Of a DNA stretch of 64,000 bases, positions 22,497 through 33,665 are shown piece after piece. A program made the translations under genes and the position numbers. The stretch lies in the NCBI RefSeq assembly GCF_001658025.2, contig NZ_CP014007.2:4898001-4962000 (forward strand). Reading direction: 5' to 3'. This DNA is from Kosakonia oryzae (GTDB lineage Bacteria > Pseudomonadota > Gammaproteobacteria > Enterobacterales > Enterobacteriaceae). The notes beneath the pieces were generated by a model. It saw nothing but the letters and a program-made list of their open reading frames with translations, was not told the DNA's origin and ran no database searches. Within the stretch, counting starts at the first letter, position 1. Each line of letters starts with the position of its first letter.

Positions 22497-23063
22497 TTAC
22501 TTCACGCGAGATACGTATTCGCCGGAGCGGGTATCCACTTTGATAACTTCACCGATCTGCACGAACAGCGGAACTTTAACCACTGCGCCAGTGCTCAGGG
22601 TAGCCGGTTTGCCGCCGGTACCTGCGGTGTCGCCTTTCAGACCTGGATCGGTTTCAACGATTTCCAGCTCAACAAAGTTCGGCGGAGTGACGGAGATAGG
22701 CTGGCCGTTCCACAGGGTCACGATGCATTCAGCCTGGTCCAGCAGCCATTTTGCGTTGTCGCCAATCGCTTTGGCGTCAGCGGAAAGCTGTTCGAAAGTT
22801 TCGTTGTTCATGAAGTGCCAGAACTCACCGTCGTTGTACAGGTAAGTCAGGTTCATATCGACAACGTCTGCGCCTTCGGCAGAGTCAGTAGATTTGAAAG
22901 TTTTTTCTACGCGAGTACCGGTCAGCAGGCGACGCAGCTTAACGCGCGCAAATGCCTGGCCTTTACCTGGTTTAACGAATTCGCTGGCTTCAACCGCGTA
23001 AGGTTCGCCGTCCAACATGATTTTAAGACCAGCACGAAAATCGTTGCTATAGTAAGTCGCCAT
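22497..23063 (-). CDS. efp: Elongation factor P
   Basis: Rescues ribosomes stalled on polyproline. 188 residues with three beta-barrel domains. The modification site Lys34 is in [10 protein letters not shown]. The C-terminal OB domain ends GEYVSRVK. Its modifying enzymes EpmA (15649-16626) and EpmB (divergent neighbour) are both present; EpmC is not in the window. 41 nt separate its start from epmB. Confidence 0.97.
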   Translation of the reverse strand: MATYYSNDFRAGLKIMLDGEPYAVEASEFVKPGKGQAFARVKLRRLLTGTRVEKTFKSTDSAEGADVVDMNLTYLYNDGEFWHFMNNETFEQLSADAKAIGDNAKWLLDQAECIVTLWNGQPISVTPPNFVELEIVETDPGLKGDTAGTGGKPATLSTGAVVKVPLFVQIGEVIKVDTRSGEYVSRVK

Positions 23064-23104
23064 AAGGCCCTCTGAAAATTGTTAACTGGTAGCTTAGCCA
23101 CAAA

Positions 23105-24133
23105 ATGGCGCATATTGTAACCCTAAATACCCCGTCCAGAGAAGATTGGTTAATGCAACTTGCCGATGTAATAACCGATCCGGACGAACTGTTACGTCTT
23201 TTAAAGATAGACACGGATGAAAATTTAACCGCAGGCCGTGAGGCAAAACGCCTGTTTCCTCTACGCGTACCGCGATCCTTCGCCGCGCGCATGCAGCCTG
23301 GCAATCCCAATGATCCGCTATTGCGCCAGGTGATCACCGCACCGCAGGAATTTATCGCCGCGCCGGGTTTCACCACCGATCCGCTGGAAGAGCAGAGTAG
23401 CGTGGTGCCTGGATTACTGCATAAATACCGTAATCGCGCCCTGCTGCTGGTGAAAGGCGGCTGCGCCGTGAACTGCCGCTACTGCTTCCGTCGCCACTTC
23501 CCCTACGCGGAAAATCAGGGCAACAAGCGTAACTGGCAAGGCGCGCTGGACTATATTGCAGCGCATCCGGAGCTGGATGAAATCATCTTTTCCGGCGGCG
23601 ATCCGCTGATGGCGAAAGATCATGAGCTGGACTGGCTGCTGGAACAGCTGGAAGCCATTCCGCACATTAAACGCCTGCGTATTCACAGCCGCCTGCCGAT
23701 TGTGATCCCGGCGCGCATCACTGATACGCTGGTCGCGCGTTTCGCCCGTTCATCTCTGCAAATTTTGCTGGTCAATCATATTAACCACGCCCAGGAGATC
23801 GGCGATGAGTTCCGCACGGCGATGGCCGCACTGCGGCAGGCGGGCGTCACTTTACTGAATCAAAGCGTGCTGCTACGTGGCGTGAATAATAATGCGCAAA
23901 CGCTGGCGGAGTTGAGTAATGCGTTATTTGATGCGGGGGTGATGCCCTACTATCTGCATGTGCTGGATAAAGTTCAGGGAGCAGCGCACTTTATGGTGAG
24001 CGATGACGAAGCACGTTTGATTATGCGCGAGCTTCTGACGCTGGTTTCCGGCTATATGGTGCCGAAACTTGCCCGCGAGATTGGCGGCGAACCCAGTAAG
24101 ACGCCGCTGGATCTGCAATTACGCCAGAGCTAA
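23105..24133 (+). CDS. epmB: EF-P-specific L-lysine 2,3-aminomutase EpmB
   Basis: Radical-SAM, PLP-dependent enzyme that turns (S)-alpha-lysine into (R)-beta-lysine for EpmA. 342 residues. The radical-SAM Cys triad is CAVNCRYCFRRHFPY. Other landmarks are IIFSGGDPL and the C-terminal GYMVPKLAREIGGEPSKTPLD. Divergent from efp, as in E. coli. Confidence 0.96.
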   Translation: MAHIVTLNTPSREDWLMQLADVITDPDELLRLLKIDTDENLTAGREAKRLFPLRVPRSFAARMQPGNPNDPLLRQVITAPQEFIAAPGFTTDPLEEQSSVVPGLLHKYRNRALLLVKGGCAVNCRYCFRRHFPYAENQGNKRNWQGALDYIAAHPELDEIIFSGGDPLMAKDHELDWLLEQLEAIPHIKRLRIHSRLPIVIPARITDTLVARFARSSLQILLVNHINHAQEIGDEFRTAMAALRQAGVTLLNQSVLLRGVNNNAQTLAELSNALFDAGVMPYYLHVLDKVQGAAHFMVSDDEARLIMRELLTLVSGYMVPKLAREIGGEPSKTPLDLQLRQS

Positions 24134-24142
24134 GCCGTAAAT

Positions 24143-24170
24143 AATGACGAGCCTATGCAGGCTCGTCATT
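24143..24170. terminator. Bidirectional terminator between epmB and the MCP gene
   Basis: AATGACGAGCC-TATGCA-GGCTCGTCATT: perfect 11-bp stem, 6-nt loop, between two convergent genes. Confidence 0.8.
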
Positions 24171-24189
24171 GCCGTTTGAAAATTGCCGT

Positions 24190-25827
24190 TTAAAACGTCT
24201 CCCAACCATCCTGTCCCGTAGTAGCAACAGCTTGTTTTGGTTGATGCATTTTCCCAACCGACTTTTTCACTTTCTCCAGTTGCTGTCCTGGCAAGCGGAA
24301 CACATCAACCAGCTGTTGCAGTTTGCTGGCTTGCTCTTCCAGGCTACCGGCGGCGGCAGAAGACTCCTGTACCAGGGCGGCGTTCTGCTGCGTGGTGGTA
24401 TCCATTTCCGACATCGCCTGGGCAATCTGCGAGATGCCACGGTTTTGCTCATCGGACGCGGCGGCGATCTCCTGCATTAAATCTTTAACCTGCTGCACGG
24501 AATGTACAATGCCGCTCATCGTTTCCCCCGCCAGATCGACCTGCCGGGAACCTTCTTCGACATAGTTAACCGACTCATGGATCAGGGCTTCAATCTCTTT
24601 GGCCGCCTGGGCACTGCGCTGCGCCAGGTTTCGCACTTCTCCTGCTACCACCGCAAAACCGCGCCCCTGCTCGCCCGCTCTGGCTGCTTCAACGGCTGCG
24701 TTAAGCGCCAGAATGTTGGTCTGAAACGCAATGCCATTAATCACAGAGGTGATTTCGGAAATGCGCTTCGAGCTTTCGATAATATCCTTCATGCGGTTCA
24801 CCGCCACGCCAACAACGGTGCCGCCTTTTACCGCCGTATCTGCCGCTGTCGTAGCTAACTGGCTGGCCTGATGCGCGTTCTGCGCGTTCTGTTTCACCGT
24901 TGAACTCAGCTCTTCCATGCTCGCCGCCGTTTCCACCACGGCGGCCGATTGCTGCTCGGTACGTGCAGAGAGTTCATTGTTGCCGAGCGCAATCTCATTG
25001 GCGGCGGTATTCACCGAGCCAGAGGCGCTGCGCACCATGCTCAGTGATTCCGCGACCCGTTCAATCAGCAGATTGAATGCCCCAACGGCCCGGCCAATCT
25101 CGTCCAGACGCCCCGTTGGTAATGAATGGCTGAGATCCAGTTTTTCGCTGATGCTGACCATCCCGTCTTTCATCGCATTCAGACGACGTTTGATATTTAA
25201 CACGGTGAATAAACCAAACAGTCCCAGAATAATCGTCGCCGCCAGTGTGGCAATCAGAGATAACGTCATCGCGCGAGAAATCAACGCACTATTATTACTG
25301 TTGGCCGCAGCCACCAACGAGGTGTTATAGGCAATTTGCTCGTCAAAATCATTGACTAATTGAGTAATATTACTCGCAACCAGTCCTCCAGAATGCATGG
25401 CTTTAACCACGCCATCACGATCGTTAGCATTTGATATTTTAAAATATTGATCCATTACCGCACGGAATTTTTCTAAATCACCTAACGTTTTATTCGACAA
25501 ATCAAGATCATGTTGATCGGAAATAAGTTCCTTCAGGTAATGTTGATGCATGGCGTATAATTCATCATACATTTTTAACGCTTTTTGTTGGACTTCATTC
25601 ATACCATCAGCGTCTTGCGTCAGGCCGTGTAGATAAAGCTGGCTACGGATGTTGGTGACCTTCAGCATCTCTTTGTTCATGGTGTCGAGGCTCGGCAAAA
25701 TATTTGCCTGGAAATAATCTTGCGCGTTACTAATTTTTGATAGCGAAAAAACAGCGATAAGGTTTGTTCCAATTAAGCTTAAGATTAATAACGAAAATGC
25801 AAGCAACAACTTTTTTGTAATATTCAT
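24190..25827 (-). CDS. Methyl-accepting chemotaxis protein
   Basis: Transmembrane chemoreceptor, 545 residues from ATG 25827 behind GGAAAG. TM1 about 6-30, periplasmic four-helix-bundle ligand domain about 31-180, TM2 about 185-207, HAMP, then the cytoplasmic signalling hairpin with IAFQTNILALNAAVEAARAG and GRGFAVVAGEVRNLAQRSA. The C-terminus ends DGWETF, close to the NWETF pentapeptide that tethers CheR/CheB. Ligand unknown. It has no counterpart between epmB and yjeI in E. coli. Monocistronic by spacing. Confidence 0.93.
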   Translation of the reverse strand: MNITKKLLLAFSLLILSLIGTNLIAVFSLSKISNAQDYFQANILPSLDTMNKEMLKVTNIRSQLYLHGLTQDADGMNEVQQKALKMYDELYAMHQHYLKELISDQHDLDLSNKTLGDLEKFRAVMDQYFKISNANDRDGVVKAMHSGGLVASNITQLVNDFDEQIAYNTSLVAAANSNNSALISRAMTLSLIATLAATIILGLFGLFTVLNIKRRLNAMKDGMVSISEKLDLSHSLPTGRLDEIGRAVGAFNLLIERVAESLSMVRSASGSVNTAANEIALGNNELSARTEQQSAAVVETAASMEELSSTVKQNAQNAHQASQLATTAADTAVKGGTVVGVAVNRMKDIIESSKRISEITSVINGIAFQTNILALNAAVEAARAGEQGRGFAVVAGEVRNLAQRSAQAAKEIEALIHESVNYVEEGSRQVDLAGETMSGIVHSVQQVKDLMQEIAAASDEQNRGISQIAQAMSEMDTTTQQNAALVQESSAAAGSLEEQASKLQQLVDVFRLPGQQLEKVKKSVGKMHQPKQAVATTGQDGWETF

Positions 25828-26111
25828 CGACTTTCCGACCCCCATCAAACCCATCAAAAGCACCCCGTTTTAAAATCCTTTTATTTTTACGTCCAGCCAA
25901 CTATATCGACAATAAAACCGCATACTTTAGTGATCGCGGTATCTTCTCAGCAAAGAAACACGAAATAGTGTTTAACCTTAAGAAAACTTAATATTCAAGG
26001 TGGGTGAAATAACAAAAGTTATGAAAAAAGAATCAGGAGAAGAGGAATAAATAAAGGAGTGAAGCGATTAACGAACTCCCGCCAGCATGAGCGGGAGCCC
26101 GCAGCAACAAC

Positions 26112-26468
26112 TTAGTTAGGGCATTTATAGACCTGCGCGTTCATTTCGCTGGCGGTCGGGACAAAACTGGATAAGAAACCCTGTGTCGGGCTGGAAACGT
26201 TATAAAGAACGTTGCCACCCATTGCAGCCGCCTGGTTGCGCAGCGCATTCGCCGCAGCGCGCATTGAGCCGCCCTCTTCGCCATGCTGGCCAGCGAGCCA
26301 GTTGCTCTGCGAGCCAGTGGCGGTACCAAGATACTGGCACTGCGCGCCCGGTTTATCTTCCACAAAGCGCACACCTTGCCCTGCAGTGCTTAGTTCACTG
26401 TTGCTGCTGCTGCAACCCGCTAACAGCAGCACGCCGCCCATAATCCCAGCCAAACGTTTTACGTACAT
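26112..26468 (-). CDS. yjeI: YjeI-type lipoprotein (DUF4156)
   Basis: 118 residues from ATG 26468 (MYVKRLAGIMGGVLLLAGC), preceded by GGGGAA. Lipobox LLAGC. The core SNWLAGQHGEEGGSMRAAAN and VYKCPN C-terminus match E. coli YjeI. Function unknown; predicted envelope lipoprotein. In E. coli it neighbours groES-groEL, as here with one intervening gene. Confidence 0.9.
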   Translation of the reverse strand: MYVKRLAGIMGGVLLLAGCSSSNSELSTAGQGVRFVEDKPGAQCQYLGTATGSQSNWLAGQHGEEGGSMRAAANALRNQAAAMGGNVLYNVSSPTQGFLSSFVPTASEMNAQVYKCPN

Positions 26469-26486
26469 GTTATTCCCCATAATCAA

Positions 26487-27104
26487 TGAGCTGGACGCAT
26501 GCCGCCCGTGTGTAAACCTTATACTAAAAAGATGACTAAAAGAAAAACATCCTCAGCATAAGCCGCACAAATCGCGGAAAATAGTGCCAGGAAAGCGTAT
26601 TGCAACGATTAGGCTGGAGAGGGAACAACGTTCTGAGAGGCTGGCTGCGCTTCAACGCAGCCGCGCTGATTGAGGTGTAGGTTTCGCGTACGGCGTTCTG
26701 CCTGTTTTTTCACCGTCAGCTCTCATCGACTCAAACAGTACCCGGGGCTGAATACAACGTGTTAAGCGATTATATACCAACCGATAATTGGCAATGAAAT
26801 AATATGCCGGGTAACGAAGAAAAGAATATCAAGCGTATCGTCTGAATCTGCAAACCGTAACACGTTAAAACCCTGGAGCTCATAATAATCTGATTAACTC
26901 CTCCGCCTGGGTAAATAACCACCAAAACCATTGACAATATATATTATATAGACAGTATGGTAACATCCAAAAAAATTCGTTGAACGGAATCGCAAATGAG
27001 ACATTCATTAAAAGAAGATCACGAGCGCTATAATATCTTGTGGTAACAACAACCCTTAATTAACTCATTAATGCAGGATAACTAAAACCATAATAAGCAT
27101 CGCC
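26487..27104. other. AT-rich 0.6-kb intergenic region with a candidate promoter
   Basis: No convincing coding region. The right part (26740-27100) is markedly AT-rich compared with the backbone. TTGACA at 26931-26936 is followed after an AT-rich stretch by TATGGT (26956-26961; 19-nt spacer, longer than ideal). This could drive the winged-helix regulator at 27120 with a leader of about 150 nt. AT-rich leaders like this are often H-NS targets (inference). Confidence 0.4.
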
Positions 27105-27119
27105 ATGCAAGGTATGACT

Positions 27120-27677
27120 ATGATATTTATCATTAATCACAAAATCCATTTCAGGCCTGCCGATGGCACTATCTGGAATAACGAAGTTGAAAGCGAAAAA
27201 AGCCATTTAACGCTGACTCGCGCCAGCAGTAGGTTGTTGACGTTTTTAATTGAGAATCAAGGAAAAATCTTAACGCGCAATGATATTTTGAAAGCAGTTT
27301 GGGGTAAATATGGCCAGCATTCGTCAAACAATACGCTAAATCAATATATTTCGCTGTTACGTAGAATGTTATCTAATTTTGGCTTAGGAGTTCAAGTTAT
27401 TAAAACCATTCCTAAGACAGGATTTTTACTGAGTACGGATATACATATTGTTGCTAATAAAGAATTCGCCAATAGTGGGGTAAGGGCAGACGCACCGCTA
27501 ATATGCAGAAACTGTAAAAAGTTAGGGTTATTGTTGCTACTGATAGTGCTTTTCATGCTATTTGCTGGCGTCTGGCAGAGCCGCACAGGTATTTGCAATT
27601 TTTCCACAGGTCTTCAGCCTGGCGCGAGCTGGCACCAGAACGTGCAGACGCCTGCAGAGTTAGTGTTACTGGTATAG
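27120..27677 (+). CDS. ToxR/CadC-like membrane-anchored winged-helix regulator
   Basis: About 185 residues. An N-terminal OmpR/PhoB-type winged helix (about 15-100: LTLTRASSRLLTFLIENQG, NDILKAVWGKYG, IKTIPKTGFLL) is followed by a linker and a single membrane helix (about 132-150, LGLLLLLIVLFMLFAGVW), then only about 35 periplasmic residues. This is the topology of ToxR, CadC and similar one-component regulators, with a minimal sensor. I place the start at ATG 27120, 7 nt after AAGG; ATGs at 27105 and 27114 are alternatives. AT-rich codon use differs from neighbours. Target and signal unknown. Confidence 0.75.
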   Translation: MIFIINHKIHFRPADGTIWNNEVESEKSHLTLTRASSRLLTFLIENQGKILTRNDILKAVWGKYGQHSSNNTLNQYISLLRRMLSNFGLGVQVIKTIPKTGFLLSTDIHIVANKEFANSGVRADAPLICRNCKKLGLLLLLIVLFMLFAGVWQSRTGICNFSTGLQPGASWHQNVQTPAELVLLV

Positions 27678-27712
27678 TTTCATGCACATTCATGAGCAAA
27701 GCAGAAAGCAAA

Positions 27713-27741
27713 AAAAAGAGCGGGCAATGCCCGCTCTTTTT
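27713..27741. terminator. Bidirectional terminator between the winged-helix gene and groEL
   Basis: AAAAAGAGCGGGC-AAT-GCCCGCTCTTTTT: 13-bp stem with A and T runs on both sides, downstream of both convergent genes. Confidence 0.9.
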
Positions 27742-27786
27742 CGTTGAACCCGCGACAGGTCGCCCTGCTCGCGCGTCAGGCAGCAA

Positions 27787-29454
<1,668 letters not shown>

Positions 29455-29472
29455 TCAGGTTCGCGCGCGTTG

Positions 29473-29766
29473 TTACGCTTCAACAATTGCCAGGATGTCA
29501 CTTTCGGACATGATCAGCACTTCTTCGTTGTCGATTTTTTCAGTTTTCACACCGTAACCTTCGTTGAAAATCACGGTATCGCCCACTTTCACGTCCAGTG
29601 GTTGAACAGTACCGTTTTCCAGGATGCGGCCCTTACCGACAGCGATGATTTCGCCACGAGTTGATTTACCTGCAGCAGAACCGGTCAGAACGATGCCGCC
29701 AGCAGATTTGGATTCAACTTCTTTACGTTTGACGATCACACGATCATGTAACGGACGAATACTCAT
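29473..29766 (-). CDS. groS: Co-chaperonin GroES (10 kDa)
   Basis: Heptameric lid for GroEL. 97 residues from ATG 29766 ([18 protein letters not shown]) behind GGAG. The mobile loop is around residues 17-32 ([14 protein letters not shown]). The open frame continues upstream to 30165 but runs through the sigma-32 promoter and is not coding. Confidence 0.98.
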   Translation of the reverse strand: MSIRPLHDRVIVKRKEVESKSAGGIVLTGSAAGKSTRGEIIAVGKGRILENGTVQPLDVKVGDTVIFNEGYGVKTEKIDNEEVLIMSESDILAIVEA

Positions 29767-29845
29767 TGATAGCTCTCCTTTGAGAAAGTCTTTATCAGTT
29801 ATGGATGGCGCCGGGCCGCAAACGGTTCTCCGGCTGGTGACCTGA

Positions 29846-29879
29846 GAGATGGGGTTAGCTGTTTCACCCTTCAAGGGGG
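29846..29879 (-). promoter_or_regulatory. Sigma-32 heat-shock promoter of groESL
   Basis: Minus strand: -35 CCCCCTTGAA (29879-29870), spacer of 15 nt, -10 CCCCATCTC (29854-29846). This matches the RpoH consensus CTTGAA / CCCCAT and the known E. coli groE promoter almost exactly. Confidence 0.92.
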
Positions 29880-30019
29880 AACAACAAAAAAAATTTATGA
29901 AATCTGACTCACCCGCTAAACCAGGCTGATTCCCACCCTTGCTGGCAGGCGCTGGCGCAGCCATAAGTAAAACCGATTGTGATAACATCGGCGCAACCGA
30001 CATTCGACAGACGAAGACA

Positions 30020-31276
30020 ATGAGTGGATTAAAACAGGAGCTGGGGCTGGCGCAGGGCATTGGATTGTTATCAACGTCTTTACTCGGCACCGGCGTATTC
30101 GCCGTACCCGCGCTGGCAGCGCTGGCCGCTGGCAACAGCAGCCTGTGGGCATGGCCAGTGCTCATTTTACTGGTGTTTCCGGTAGCGATTGTGTTTGCGG
30201 CGCTTGGCCGTCATTTCCCCAGCGCGGGCGGCGTCGCCCACTTTGTCGGTCTGGCGTTCGGCCCACGGCTTGAGCGGGTTACCGGCTGGCTGTTTCTCTC
30301 GGTGATCCCGGTCGGTCTGCCGGCAGCCCTGCATATTGCGGCGGGCTTCTGGCAAGGCATGTTTGGCTGGCAAGGGCCGCTATTACTGATGGCTGAACTT
30401 GGCACGCTGGCGCTGATCTGGTTTATCGGTACGCGCGGCGCAGGTTCCAGCGCCAATTTACAGTCGCTTATCGCCGGGCTGATTGTGGCGTTAATCGTCG
30501 CTATCTGGTGGCGTGGCGGCATCACTTTCCGCGACATTCCTTTCCCGCCTCTGCCGCAAGTGTCGGTTTCCGCCATGTCGGCATCGCTGGCGGTAATGTT
30601 CTGGTGTTTTGTCGGCCTGGAGGCTTTCGCCCATCTGGCTTCGGAATTCAAAAACCCGGAGCGGGATTTCCCGCGTGCGCTGATGATTGGCCTGCTGCTG
30701 GCGGGTTCAGTCTACTGGGCCTGTACCGTGGTGGTGCTGCACTTTGATGTCTGGCGCACCCTTGGCGCAGCAGCATCGCTTCCGGCGATCGTCGTTGAAC
30801 TGTTCGGTAAACAGGCGTTGTGGATAGCCTGCATTATTGGCTATCTGGCCTGCTTCGCCAGCCTGAACATTTATATCCAGAGCTTCGCCCGGCTGGTGTG
30901 GTCGCAGGCGGCATATAAACCCGAGAGCGCGCTGGCAAAGCTCTCTAAACGCCAGTTGCCAGTGAATGCGCTCAACGCCGTGCTGTTCTGCTGCATGGTG
31001 TGCACCATCGCCATCTACGCTTTCAGCATTAATCTGGATACGCTGATTATCTATGCCAACGGCATTTTCATCATGATCTACCTGCTGTGCATGCTGGCAG
31101 GTTGCCGCTTGCTGAAAGGGCGCTATAAAGCGCTGGCGATAGTCGGCAGCGCGCTGTGCCTGTTACTGCTGGTAATCCCGGGCTGGAAGAGTTTGTACGC
31201 GGTGATCATGCTGGCCGTGCTGTGGTTGTTGCTGCCGAAGCGCCGCACCACCACGATCCGCTCGATACAGCCATAA
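30020..31276 (+). CDS. yjeH: L-methionine/branched-chain amino acid exporter YjeH
   Basis: APC-superfamily exporter, 418 residues from ATG 30020 ([20 protein letters not shown]), same length as E. coli. About twelve membrane helices. [17 protein letters not shown] is the TM1 unwound segment typical of the APC fold. Divergent from groESL. Confidence 0.93.
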   Translation: MSGLKQELGLAQGIGLLSTSLLGTGVFAVPALAALAAGNSSLWAWPVLILLVFPVAIVFAALGRHFPSAGGVAHFVGLAFGPRLERVTGWLFLSVIPVGLPAALHIAAGFWQGMFGWQGPLLLMAELGTLALIWFIGTRGAGSSANLQSLIAGLIVALIVAIWWRGGITFRDIPFPPLPQVSVSAMSASLAVMFWCFVGLEAFAHLASEFKNPERDFPRALMIGLLLAGSVYWACTVVVLHFDVWRTLGAAASLPAIVVELFGKQALWIACIIGYLACFASLNIYIQSFARLVWSQAAYKPESALAKLSKRQLPVNALNAVLFCCMVCTIAIYAFSINLDTLIIYANGIFIMIYLLCMLAGCRLLKGRYKALAIVGSALCLLLLVIPGWKSLYAVIMLAVLWLLLPKRRTTTIRSIQP

Positions 31277-31299
31277 AAAAAAGCCCGGCGGTGCCGGGC
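31274..31299 (-). terminator. Terminator of fxsA
   Basis: GCCCGGC-ACC-GCCGGGC followed by a long T-run on the minus strand (A-run 31274-31282 on +), 7 nt past the fxsA stop. It also lies after yjeH, but the T-run favours minus-strand termination. Confidence 0.85.
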
Positions 31300-31306
31300 A
31301 TCAACA

Positions 31307-31777
31307 TTAGCGGTCGTCTTTATTATCCAGCCGATTACGCTGATCGTCTTTGCGCTGATATTCGCCTTCAAAGGTCTGGCCCGCATCGCCTCCTGCCGAA
31401 AAACCGCCGCCTGGCATCCGCGAAAAGCGCAGATGCGGCATCAGCTTCAGCGTCAGGTGTTTTTGCACCGGCGGCAACAGCAGCAACAGGCCGAGGAAAT
31501 CGGTAAAGAACCCCGGCAGCAGCAGCAACAGACCGGAAATGATCAGCGATACGCTTTTGATCATCTCCGCCGCCGGGCTTTCACCCGCCGCCATTTTTTG
31601 CTGCATCAGCATGAAATTCTTAAAGCCCTGGTTACGCACCAGCGACATGCCTATCACTGAGGTAAAGAGCACCAGAATGAGCGTCATCAGGACGCCAAAA
31701 ACATGGGCAACCTGAATAAAGATCGATATCTCGATGTAGACGTATAAGAAAAAAGCAATAAACGGTATCCAGCGCAC
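31307..31777 (-). CDS. fxsA: Membrane protein FxsA, suppressor of F exclusion of phage T7
   Basis: 156 residues from GTG 31777 (MRWIPFIAFFLYVYIEISIF) behind AGGAG. Three to four membrane segments and a charged C-terminus (EYQRKDDQRNRLDNKDD). In E. coli overproduction relieves F-plasmid PifA exclusion of T7; the normal role is unclear. An intrinsic-terminator-like hairpin lies directly upstream of its Shine-Dalgarno. Confidence 0.93.
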   Translation of the reverse strand: MRWIPFIAFFLYVYIEISIFIQVAHVFGVLMTLILVLFTSVIGMSLVRNQGFKNFMLMQQKMAAGESPAAEMIKSVSLIISGLLLLLPGFFTDFLGLLLLLPPVQKHLTLKLMPHLRFSRMPGGGFSAGGDAGQTFEGEYQRKDDQRNRLDNKDDR

Positions 31778-31791
31778 TGGCTTCTCCTGTG

Positions 31792-31819
31792 AAAAAAACA
31801 GACGCCCTGTGGCGTCTGT
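31792..31819 (-). terminator. Terminator-like hairpin in the fxsA 5' leader
   Basis: Minus strand: ACAGACGCC-ACAG-GGCGTCTGT, a perfect 9-bp stem followed at once by T7 (31798-31792), ending 7 nt before the AGGAG of fxsA. By position it would stop transcription entering fxsA from upstream. See findings. Confidence 0.7.
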
Positions 31820-31913
31820 CAGTAAGGGTTTGCGAATCGCATAGTCCTGAGATGGCGGCAGATCGAAAAAATTCAATTTCCGCCGCGATGTAAAGTTTTG
31901 TCTGTTACGAAGC

Positions 31914-31929
31914 GGTGACACATTTCACA
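31914..31929. promoter_or_regulatory. Predicted CRP site between fxsA and aspA
   Basis: GGTGA-CACATT-TCACA matches TGTGA-N6-TCACA at 9 of 10 positions. It lies 187 nt upstream of aspA, whose E. coli counterpart is cAMP-CRP activated. Confidence 0.65.
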
Positions 31930-32115
31930 TATTATTAATAATGATGCATTCACAAGGATAATAAGTGATCGAGATTACGGCATTTGGTCATAGCCAGCAT
32001 ATAATCTCGGGTATCCGGCCGATTAAGGGCATAATCGTCGGTCGAAAAAGACACATATCCACATAAATACTGTGTGTTTGGTGTATTCATTCGTAGCTTG
32101 CAAAAGAAGGTTCAC

Positions 32116-33552
32116 ATGTTAAACAACATTCGTATCGAAGAAGATTTGTTGGGTACCAGGGAAGTGCCAGCGGATGCCTATTATGGCGTGCATACTCTGA
32201 GAGCGATTGAAAACTTTTATATCAGCAACAGCAAAATCAGTGACATCCCTGAATTTGTCCGTGGCATGGTAATGGTAAAAAAAGCGGCTGCCCTGGCGAA
32301 CAAAGAGCTGCAAACCATTCCTAAAAATATCGCGAACGCTATCGTTGCCGCATGTGATGAGGTCCTGAACAATGGCAAATGCATGGATCAATTCCCGGTA
32401 GATGTTTATCAGGGCGGCGCGGGTACTTCCGTCAACATGAACACCAACGAAGTGCTGGCCAACATTGGGCTTGAACTGATGGGCCACCAGAAAGGCGACT
32501 ACCAGTTCCTCAACCCGAACGATCATGTCAACAAATGCCAGTCCACGAACGATGCCTACCCTACCGGGTTCCGCATCGCGGTCTATGCCTCCATCGTTAA
32601 GTTGATTGATGCCATCAAACAACTCGGTGAAGGTTTTGAAAACAAAGCCGTGGAGTTCAAGGATATCCTGAAAATGGGCCGTACCCAGTTGCAGGACGCG
32701 GTACCGATGACCCTCGGTCAGGAATTCCACGCCTTCAATGTGCTGCTGAATGAAGAGACCAAAAACCTGCTGCGCACCGCAGAACTGCTGCTGGAAGTGA
32801 ACCTCGGCGCTACCGCCATCGGTACTCGCCTCAACACGCCGGACGGCTATCAGCAACTGGCGGTGCAGAAACTGGCGGAAGTGAGTAACCTGCCGGTCGT
32901 TCCGGCGGAAGATCTGATTGAAGCCACCTCCGACTGCGGCGCGTACGTGATGGTACACAGTTCACTGAAACGTCTGGCGGTGAAACTCTCCAAAATTTGT
33001 AATGACCTGCGTCTGCTCTCCTCCGGGCCGCGCGCCGGGCTGAATGAGATCAACCTGCCGGAGTTGCAGGCGGGTTCGTCTATCATGCCAGCCAAAGTCA
33101 ACCCGGTAGTGCCGGAAGTGGTGAATCAGGTGTGCTTTAAAGTGATCGGCAACGATACCACCGTCACCATGGCCTCCGAAGCGGGCCAGTTGCAGTTGAA
33201 CGTGATGGAGCCGGTAATTGGCCAGGCCATGTTTGAGTCGATCCATATTCTCACCAACGCCTGCTACAACCTGCTGGAAAAATGCGTCAACGGCATCACG
33301 GCCAACAAAGAAGTGTGTGAAGGTTATGTTTATAACTCTATCGGCATCGTGACCTACCTCAACCCGTTTATCGGCCATCACAACGGCGATATCGTCGGCA
33401 AGATTTGCGCCGAAACGGGGAAAAGCGTGCGGGAAGTGGTTTTGGAGCGCGGACTGCTGACCGAAGCGGAACTGGATGATATATTTTCCGCGCAAAACTT
33501 AATGCATCCGGCCTATAAAGCAAAACGTTATACCGATGAAAGTGAACAATAA
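32116..33552 (+). CDS. aspA: Aspartate ammonia-lyase (aspartase)
   Basis: Deaminates L-aspartate to fumarate and ammonia. 478 residues from ATG 32116, preceded by AAGAAGG. The fumarase/aspartase signature [11 protein letters not shown] carries the flexible SS loop with the catalytic Ser. [14 protein letters not shown] and [16 protein letters not shown] are substrate-binding regions. Followed by dcuA behind a terminator. With frdABCD it supplies fumarate as an electron acceptor. Confidence 0.97.
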   Translation: MLNNIRIEEDLLGTREVPADAYYGVHTLRAIENFYISNSKISDIPEFVRGMVMVKKAAALANKELQTIPKNIANAIVAACDEVLNNGKCMDQFPVDVYQGGAGTSVNMNTNEVLANIGLELMGHQKGDYQFLNPNDHVNKCQSTNDAYPTGFRIAVYASIVKLIDAIKQLGEGFENKAVEFKDILKMGRTQLQDAVPMTLGQEFHAFNVLLNEETKNLLRTAELLLEVNLGATAIGTRLNTPDGYQQLAVQKLAEVSNLPVVPAEDLIEATSDCGAYVMVHSSLKRLAVKLSKICNDLRLLSSGPRAGLNEINLPELQAGSSIMPAKVNPVVPEVVNQVCFKVIGNDTTVTMASEAGQLQLNVMEPVIGQAMFESIHILTNACYNLLEKCVNGITANKEVCEGYVYNSIGIVTYLNPFIGHHNGDIVGKICAETGKSVREVVLERGLLTEAELDDIFSAQNLMHPAYKAKRYTDESEQ

Positions 33553-33571
33553 ATTCAGCACGTAAATACAT

Positions 33572-33604
33572 AAAAGGCACGTCACTCGCGACGTGCCTTT
33601 TTTC
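33572..33604 (+). terminator. Terminator between aspA and dcuA
   Basis: AAAAGGCACGTC-ACTCGC-GACGTGCCTTTT then more T: 12-bp stem. dcuA lies 62 nt further on, so partial read-through is possible, as in E. coli where aspA-dcuA are co-transcribed to some extent. Confidence 0.85.
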
Positions 33605-33665
33605 TTATGGATAGTAACTAAAATATAACGATTCGATATCACTTAGTTAAACAAGGAAGCCAATT

